64,000 nt of DNA, from contig NZ_JACHMG010000001.1 of the NCBI RefSeq assembly GCF_014204865.1, positions 7,342,501-7,406,500 on the forward strand. The letters run 5' to 3'. Of the stretch, positions 47,096 through 56,000 are shown one piece after another. Under the pieces are notes generated by a model that was not told the DNA's origin, searched no databases, and saw only the letters and a program-made list of their open reading frames with translations. Position 1 is the first letter of the stretch. Each line of letters starts with the position of its first letter. Made by a program: the position numbers and the translations under genes. The DNA is from Amycolatopsis jiangsuensis. Lineage in GTDB: Bacteria; Actinomycetota; Actinomycetes; Mycobacteriales; Pseudonocardiaceae.

Positions 47096-50000
47096 ATGCA
47101 GAACGAGGAGAAGCTCCTCGGCTACCTCAAGCAGGCCACCGCCAAGCTGCGCACGACGCGCGCCCGGCTGCGTGAGGTCAGCGAGCGGGAGCGGGAGCCC
47201 ATCGCCGTGGTCGGCATGGGCTGCCGTTACCCCGGCGGCGTGCGTGACCCCGAGGGCCTGTGGGCACTGCTGGCCTCCGGTGGCGACGCGATCTCGGCGT
47301 TTCCCGCCGACCGCGGGTGGGACGTGGAGTCGTTGTACGACCCGGATCCCGAAGCGGCGGGCACCACTTACGTCGCGGAAGGCGGCTTCCTGCACGGAGT
47401 CGCGGACTTCGACGCCGCGTTTTTCGGCATCTCCCCACGCGAAGCGCTCGCGATGGACCCGCAGCAGCGGCTCCTGCTGGAAATCGCCTGGGAGGCCATC
47501 GAAGGCGCCGGGATCGACCCGGAGGCGCTGCGCGGGTCCGCGACCGGGGTGTTCGCCGGCGCCGCACCGTCGGGATACCTCGGCGCGGGCGCCGGGATGG
47601 CCGGCTCCGAAGGCCACCTCATCACCGGCAACGTCACGAGCGTCATCTCCGGCCGCGTCTCCTACACCCTCGGTCTCGAAGGGCCGGCGGTCACCGTCGA
47701 CACGGCGTGCTCGTCGTCGCTGGTCGCGGTGCACCTGGCGGTTCAGGCGCTGCGGTCGGACGAGTGCTCGCTCGCGCTCGCCGGTGGGGTCACGGTGATG
47801 GCGGACCCGGCGGAGTTCGTCGGATTCTCGCGGCAGCGGGTGCTGGCCGCGGACGGCCGCTGCAAGGCCTTCGCGGCCGGTGCCGACGGCATGGGCATCG
47901 CCGAGGGCGCCGGTGTCGTTTTGCTGGAACGGCTTTCCGACGCACGGCGCAACGGTCACGAGGTACTGGCCGTGATCACCGGCGGCGCGGTCAACTCCGA
48001 CGGCGCGTCCAACGGCCTGTCCGCGCCCAACGGCCCGTCGCAACAGCGCGTGATCCGCGCGGCGCTGGCGAGCGCGAAGCTCGGCACCGGCGACGTCGAC
48101 CTCGTCGAGGCACACGGGACCGGCACCGAGCTGGGCGACCCCATCGAGGCGCAGGCGCTGCTCGCCACCTACGGACAGGGCCGTTCCGCGGAACGGCCAC
48201 TGTGGCTCGGTTCCGTCAAATCGAACATCGGGCACGCGCAGCAGGCGGCGGGGATCGCCGGCGTGATCAAGACGGTCCTGGCGCTCCGGCACGGCACGTT
48301 GCCCGCGACACTGCACGCCGGCGAGCCGTCACCGCACGTCGAGTGGGATTCCGGGAACGTGCGGCTGCTGCAGGAAACCATGCCGTGGCCGAAGGACGAG
48401 CACCCCCGGCGTGGCGCGGTGTCCGCCTTCGGCATCAGCGGCACGAACGCGCACCTCATCCTCGAAGAGTCGCCAGAGCCTCCTGCCGCCGAGGACGAAG
48501 ACGCGCCGATCGAGGTGCGACCTGCGGTCGGCAGTGTGCTCGACCGGACGGACCTGCAGCCCTGGCTCGTTTCCGGCCGAGGTGCCGCGGCGTTGCCGGC
48601 GCAGGCCGGGCGGCTGCGGGAGCACGCGCTGGCGAATCCGGAGCAGGACCCGGCCGACGTCGCCTGGTCACTGGCCACCTCGCGCACCGCGTTCGACCGG
48701 CGCGCCGTGGTGCTCGGGCACGACCGTGGCGAGCTGACCGCCGGACTCGCTGCCCTGGCGACCGGACGTTCCGCACCGGAGGTGGTGACCGGGGCGGTCG
48801 CCGCCGCCGGGGTCGGCCGGACAGTGTTCGTGTTCCCCGGGCAGGGCAGCCAGTGGGCCGGGATGGGCCGGGAACTGGCGGAGGTGTCGCCGGTTTTTGC
48901 CGCGCGGCTGGCCGAGTGCCGGGATGCTTTGGCGCCGTACTTGGACTTGGATGCGGCTCTCGCGGGCGAACTCGAGGGTGCTGACGTCGTGCAGCCTGCG
49001 TTATGGGCTGTGATGGTCTCGTTGGCTGAGGTGTGGCGGGTGGCGGGTGTCCGCCCGGATGCGGTGGTGGGTCACTCACAAGGTGAGATCGCGGCGGCGG
49101 CGGTGGCGGGGGTCCTGTCGCTCGATGACGCCGCCCGCGTGGTTGCTCTACGCAGTAAGGCGCTCACGGCGTTGGCTGGTCGTGGCGGGATGCTGTCGAT
49201 TGCCGAGCCCGCCGACGAGGTGCGGGTGAGGATTGAGCCGTGGGGAGATCGGGTCTCGATCGCGGCGGTGAATGGTCCGGTGTCCACGGTGGTCAGTGGT
49301 GAGCCGGACGCCCTCCGCGAACTTGCCGAGAGTGCCGATGTGCGTACTCGCATGGTTCCGGTGGATTATGCGTCACACTCTGCGCAGGTTGATGAGCTGC
49401 GGGACGAGATTATCCAGCACTTGCACGGGATCGAGCCGCGCGAAGGCGAGATCCCGCTCGTCTCGTCGATGAGTGGTGAGTGGAACCCGCACATGGACGC
49501 GGAGTACTGGTACGCCAGCCTCCGCGAAACCGTCGAGTTCGAGCGCGCCATCCGGATTCTCGGCGAGGACCACGGCGTGTTCATCGAGGCATCGCCGCAT
49601 GCGGTGCTGACCGGCGCGATCTCCGACACCCTTGACGAGCCCGTCGTCACCGGCACGCTGCGCCGCGACGACGGCGGTGCGGGCCGGCTGCTCACCTCGT
49701 TCGCCGAGGCCTGGACCCGAGGCGCGTCCGTCGACTGGTCCACCATCCTGGGTGGACGGACGGTGCCGCTGCCGACGTACGCGTTCCGGCATCGCCGGTT
49801 CTGGCCGGTCTTCGACCAGCCGCCCCCGGCGACCGAGGACGCCGAGTTCTGGGCCACGGTCGAGGGCGGCGACGTCGCGGAGCTGGCGGAAGCGCTCGAC
49901 CTGGCCACCGGCACTGCCGAAGAGCTGCTGCCCGCCCTCGCCGCGTGGCGCCGGCGCAAACACTCGCCGGTCACCGACTGGCGCTACCGCATCACCTGGG

Positions 50001-53000
50001 CACCGGCCGCGGAACCGGCCGTCACCAGCCTGTCCGGAACGTGGTTGGTCGTCAGCCGCGACGAAGCCGCCGACTGCGTGGCGGCACTGCGCTCCCGCGG
50101 CGCCGAAACCGAGCTGCTGAGCACCGACGCCACCAGCCGCGAAGACCTGCTCGCCGCGCTGCCCGCCGGCGACTACACGGGAGTCGTTTCGTTGCTGGCG
50201 CTGGACGAGCGGCCACTGCCGGAGCATCCCGTGGTGCCGAACGGCGTGGCCGCGACCCTGGCTTTGGTGCAGGCACTCGGAGATGCCGGGATCGAGGCAC
50301 CCCTGTGGGCTCTCACCGCGGGCGCGGTCGCCGCCACGCAGGGGGAGACGCCGTCGATCCCGCAGGCCCAGGTGTGGGGCTTGGCGCAGGTCATCGGCCT
50401 GGAGCTGCCGCACCGCTGGGGTGGCCTGATCGATCTTCCCGGCACGTGGGACGACCAGGTCGTCACCCGGCTCACCGGGGTGCTCGCCGGGTGTGGTGAG
50501 GACCAAATCGCGATCCGGGCGTCCGGGCTGCTCGCACGGCGGCTCGTGCGGGCCCGCGCGCCGAAGCCGGGCCGCTACGAGCCCCGCGGCACGGTCCTGA
50601 TCACCGGTGGCACCGGCCTGATCGGCAGTCGCATGGGCGCCTGGCTCGCCGACCGAGGTGCCGGCCGTCTCGTGCTCACCAGCCGTTCCGGCGCCGGCGC
50701 CGCCGGGGTGCCCACGCTCGTCGCGGACCTCGCCGGCCGTGGTTGCGCGGTCGACGTCGCGGCATGCGACACCGGCGTCCGCGACCAGGTCGCCGGGCTG
50801 CTGGACCGCATCGCGACGACCGGACCGCGGCTGTCGGCCGTCGCCCACGCCGCGGGCGTCGCGCGGGCGTCATTCGTCACCGACACCACCGTCGAGCAGC
50901 TGGCCGACGTCTCGGCCGGAAAGGTCGACGGCGCTCGCCATCTCGACGAGCTGACCGGCGACCTCGACGCCTTCGTGCTGTTCTCCTCCGGCGCCGCGAC
51001 CTGGGGCAGCGGCCTGCTCGCCGGGTACGCGGCCGCGAACGCCGCGCTCGACGCGCTCGCCGAATCCCGCCGCGCCCGCGGTCTCGCCGCGACGTCCGTG
51101 GCGTGGGGCCTGTGGGGCGGCGGTGGCATGGGCGCCGGGGACGCCGGTGACCAGCTGCGTCGCTACGGCCTGCGGGTGATGGACCCCGACCGGGGCATCG
51201 AAGCGCTCGCCCAGGCTCTCGACGGCGGCGACGGCTCGCTCGCGGTCGCCGACATCGACTGGGAGCAGTTCGCGCCGACGTTCACCATGCGCCGCCCCAG
51301 CCCGCTGCTGTCCACGCTGCCGGACGCCGTCCGCGCGCTGGCCGGCCGGGTCGAAGAAGTCGAGGACGGCGAGCTGGCCCAGCGTCTCGCACCCCTGACC
51401 GGTGCAGACCGGCTGAGCACGCTCATCGGTCTCGTCCGCGCCGAGGCCGCCGCGGTGCTCGGGCACTCCGACGCCGCCGAGGTCGAGGCCGAGCGGGCGT
51501 TCCGCGACCTCGGGTTCGACTCGGTCACGGCAGTCGAACTGCGCAACCGGCTCACCGAGGTGACCGGAATCCGGCTGCCCTCGACCGTGGTCTTCGACTA
51601 CCCGTCCGCCACGGCGCTCGCGGGGTTCGTGCTCGACGGCCTGTTCGGTGCGGAGGCCACAGCCCCACAGGTCACGGTGGGCGCGGTCGCGGACGACGAC
51701 CCGATCGTCATCGTCGGCATGGGTTGTCGTTTCCCCGGCGGCGTCGGCTCACCCGAGCAGCTGTGGGACCTCCTGTCCGCCGGTACGGACGCGATCTCGC
51801 CGTTCCCGAAGGACCGCGGCTGGGACATCCGCGGTCTCTACGGCCAGGAGGGCGGGTTCGTCCAGGACGCCGCCGAGTTCGACGCCGGGTTCTTCGGCAT
51901 CTCGCCGAAGGAAGCGCTGGCCATGGACCCGCAGCAGCGGCTGTTGCTGGAGGTCTCCTGGGAAGCGCTGGAACGCGCGGGCATCGATCCGGCTTCGCTG
52001 AAGGGTTCCCGCACCGGCGTGTTCGCGGGCGGCTGGCTGCAGGTGTACGGCAACGTGCTCGCGAAGAGCTCGATGCAGGGCTACACCCCGGCCTCCGACG
52101 GCGGCAGTGTCCTTTCCGGACGTGTGTCCTACACGCTCGGTCTCGAAGGGCCGGCCGTCACGATCGACACCGCGTGCTCGTCTTCGCTGGTGGCGCTGCA
52201 CTTCGCCGTTCAAGCGCTGCGCTCCGGCGAGTGCACGCTCGCGCTCGCCGGCGGCGTCACGGTGATGCCGACGCCGGGCGCGTTCGGGTTCGGTTCCGCG
52301 CTGGCGCTCGCCGAAAACGGGCGCTGCAAGCCGTTTTCCGCCGATGCCGACGGCATGGGGATGGGCGAGGGGGCCGCGATGCTGGCCGTCGAACGCCTTT
52401 CCGACGCCCGCCGCAACGGTCACCCGGTGCACGCGATCGTGCGCGGCACCGCGGTCAACCAGGACGGCGCGTCGAACGGTCTCACCGCGCCGAACGGACC
52501 TTCGCAGCAACGCGTCATCCGTGCCGCGCTCGCCAGCGGTGGTCTGTCCACTCAGGACGTCGACGCGGTCGAGGCGCACGGCACCGGCACCGTTCTCGGT
52601 GACCCGATCGAGGCGGGTGCGCTGATCGCGACCTACGGCCAGCACCGCGGCGACCCGGTGTGGCTGGGTTCCATCAAGTCCAACCTCGGGCACACGCAGG
52701 CCGCCGCGGGTGTGGCGGGCATCATGAAGATGGTGCTGGGCATGCGGCATCAGGTGTTGCCGCGCACGCTGCACGCCGAGGAGCGCTCACCGCACATCGA
52801 CTGGGACGCCGGGCGTGTACAGCTGCTCACCGAGCCCGTCGCGTGGCCGGGCGGGGATCGGCCGCGCCGCGCCGGGATTTCCGGGTTCGGCATCAGCGGC
52901 ACCAACGCGCACGTCATCGTCGAAGAGCCGCCCGCCATCGAGACACCGCCGGTGCTCGGGCTGCCGGCCGTGCTCACCGGCGAGGTCCACGCGTGGCCGG

Positions 53001-56000
53001 TTTCCGGGCGCACCGCCGACGGTCTCGCCGCCCAGGCCGGCCGGCTGCGGGAGTTCGCGCTGGCGCGGCCGGAGTTCGACCCGGCCGACACGGCGTGGTC
53101 GCTGGCCACGACCCGCACCACGTTCCCGCACCGTGCCGTGGTGGTCGGCGAGGACCGCGAGGAACTGGCCGCGCGGCTGGCTGCGGTGGCGACCGGACAG
53201 CCGGACTCGATGGCCGTCGCCGGTTCGGTGCCGGTCGGCGGGCCCGGCAAGGTCGTGTTCGTGTTCCCCGGTCAGGGCAGTCAATGGCCGGGCATGGGCC
53301 GGCAGCTGTTCGTCGAGTCGCCGGTGTTCGCGGAGCGGTTCACCGAATGCGCGTACGCCCTGCGGTCCGTGGTGGACTGGGATCCGGTCGCCGTGCTCAC
53401 CGGAGCCGAGGGTGCGCCTGCTCCGGAGACCGCGGAGGTCCTGCAGCCGCTGCTGTGGGCGCTGATGGTCGCGCTCGCCGACGTGTGGCGGGCGGCCGGG
53501 ATCACGCCGGACGCCGTCGTCGGCCACAGCCAGGGCGAGATCGCCGCGGCGACCGTGGCGGGGATTCTGTCGCCCGAGGACGGCGCACGGGTGGTTGCCT
53601 TGCGCTCCAAGGCGTTGAGCGAGCTGGATGTCGAGGGCGGGATGCTGTCTGCGGTCCTGCCTGCCGACGAAGTACGTGAGCTGCTTGCACCGTGGGGTGA
53701 TCGGCTGGCCGTCGCCGCGGTCAACGGTCCACAAGCGACGGTCGTGTCCGGGGAACCCGAAGCGCTCACGGAGTTCGAGCGTGAGTTGCGTGCCCGCCGG
53801 GTGATGCGCTGGCGCATCCCGCAGACCGATTTCGTTGCGCACTCCCGGTTGTGCGAGCCGGTCGAGGCCGTGCTCGCCGAAACGTTGAGCGACCTGCGGC
53901 CCACCACCGGCGCGGTGCCGTTCTTCTCCACGGTCGAGAACCGCTGGCTGACCGGGCCGGAACTGGACGCCGCCTACTGGTACGCCAACGTGCGCAACAC
54001 CGTCCGGTTCGCCGACGCCGCCGTGGGGCTGGCCGAGTCCGGGCACCGCAGCTTCGTCGAGGTCTCCGCGCACCCGGTGCTCACCACAGCGATCGAGGAC
54101 GTGCTGGAAACCCGCGCCGACCTGGCCGACCCGGTGCTCACCGGCACCATCCGGCGGGACGACGGCGGTGCTGCCCGCGTGCTGTGCTCGCTCGCTGAGG
54201 CGCATGTCCACGGGCTGCCGGTGGACTGGTCCGCGGTGCTCGGCGGTGGCCGCCGTGTCGAGCTGCCGACCTACGCCTTCCGGCATCAGCGCTACTGGCC
54301 GAAGCCCAACGGTGCCAACGCCGACGGCGCCGAGGAGCTGGGTCTGGACCCGGTCGGGCACCCGCTGCTGGGGGCAGCGGTCGAACGCGCGGACGGCGGC
54401 GAGCTCGTCTGCACGGGCCGGATTTCCCTGCGTACGCACCCGTGGCTCGCGGACCACGTGATCCGTGGCGCGATGGTGCTGCCCGGCGCGGCGTTCGCCG
54501 AACTCGCCTTCACCGCGGGCGCGCACGCCGGCTGCAGCCTGGTCGAGGACCTGACACTGGAAGCACCGCTCGTGGTCCCCGCCGACGGTGCGGTGCGGCT
54601 GCAGACGGTGGTCGCCGCTCCCGACGAGGCCGGTCGCCGCGCGTTCACTGTGCACTCCCGCGCGGGCGACGACCTGCCGTGGACGCGGCACGCTTCCGGC
54701 GTGCTGTCCCCGGCCGCGGAGCTGCCCGCGCAGGACGCCGACTTCGCGACCTGGCCGCCAGCCGGGGCGGAGCCGGTGGAGATCGACGGCTTCTACGCAC
54801 TGACCGCCGAGGGTGGTTATGCGCTCGGCCCGGCGTTCCAAGGCTTGCAGGCGGTGTGGCAGCGCGGCACCGACGTGTTCGCCGAGGCCACGCTGCCGGA
54901 GGAGGCTTCGGCAGACGCCGCGGTGTTCGGTTTGCACCCGGCGTTGCTCGATGCCGCGCAGCAGGCCGGCGTCTTCGCTACCGGCGGCTGGGATTCCGGC
55001 GAAACGTGGCTGTCGTTCGGCTGGTCCGGTATGACGCTGCACGCCGCGCACGCTCGTACGGTGCGGGTCCGCCTGCGCCGAGACGCAGAGGGCGGGCTCT
55101 CGCTGACGGCGGCCGACGCGGCGGGCGCGCCGGTGTGCACTGTGGACGCCGTCGTGATGCGCAAGGCGACCGCTGCGGACGCCTCCACCGGTGACCGCAC
55201 TGGGGAAGCGATGTTCGGCGTCGACTGGGTGCCCGTCCGCGCTGCGCGCCGGGACCCAGCGGGTCACTGGGCTGTGCTGGGGGAGCTGGCCGTGCCTGGG
55301 ATCGAGACGCGTTCGTACGACAGGATCGAAGACCTCGTCGGCACCGAACCCGAGTTCGTGCTGGCCACGCTGCCGGACCACGACGGCACCCCGGAGCAGG
55401 TGCGGCGCGTGACCGGCGAAGTGCTGGGCCTGCTCCAGCGGTGGCTGGCCGAACCCGGGTTCGAGTCCGGCCGTCTGGTGCTGGTCACGCACGGCGCGGT
55501 CGCGGTCGCGCCGGGCGAGGACGTCACCGACCTCGCGGGTGCGGCGGTGTGGGGCCTGGTGCGGTCCGCGCAGTCGGAGAACCCGGACCGCTTCGTGCTC
55601 GCCGACCTCGCACCCGACGCATCGGCGGACGCACTCGTCACGGCGTTGGGTTCCGCCGAAGCCGAGCTGGCGATCCGCGCCGACGGCGTCCGCACGCGTC
55701 GCCTCGTCCGGCCTGCGGACGGGCTTGCCCTGCCCGCGGAGCCGTGGCGCCTGACCGGCGACGGCATCGAGCCGGCCCCGGTGGTGGCCCCCGCACAGGG
55801 CGAAGTCCGGGTCGCGGTGCGTGCGGCGGTGTCCGGCGGCGAATTCGACAGTGGCTTCGACGGCGGTGGATTCGCCGGCGTGGTCGCGGAAACCGGCCCC
55901 GGCGTGACGCGGTTCGTGACCGGTGATCGGGTGCGTGGCACCGCGCCGGGCAGCTGCGCCTCCTTCGTCACGGTCCCCGCCGAGCGCCTTACCGCGATGG

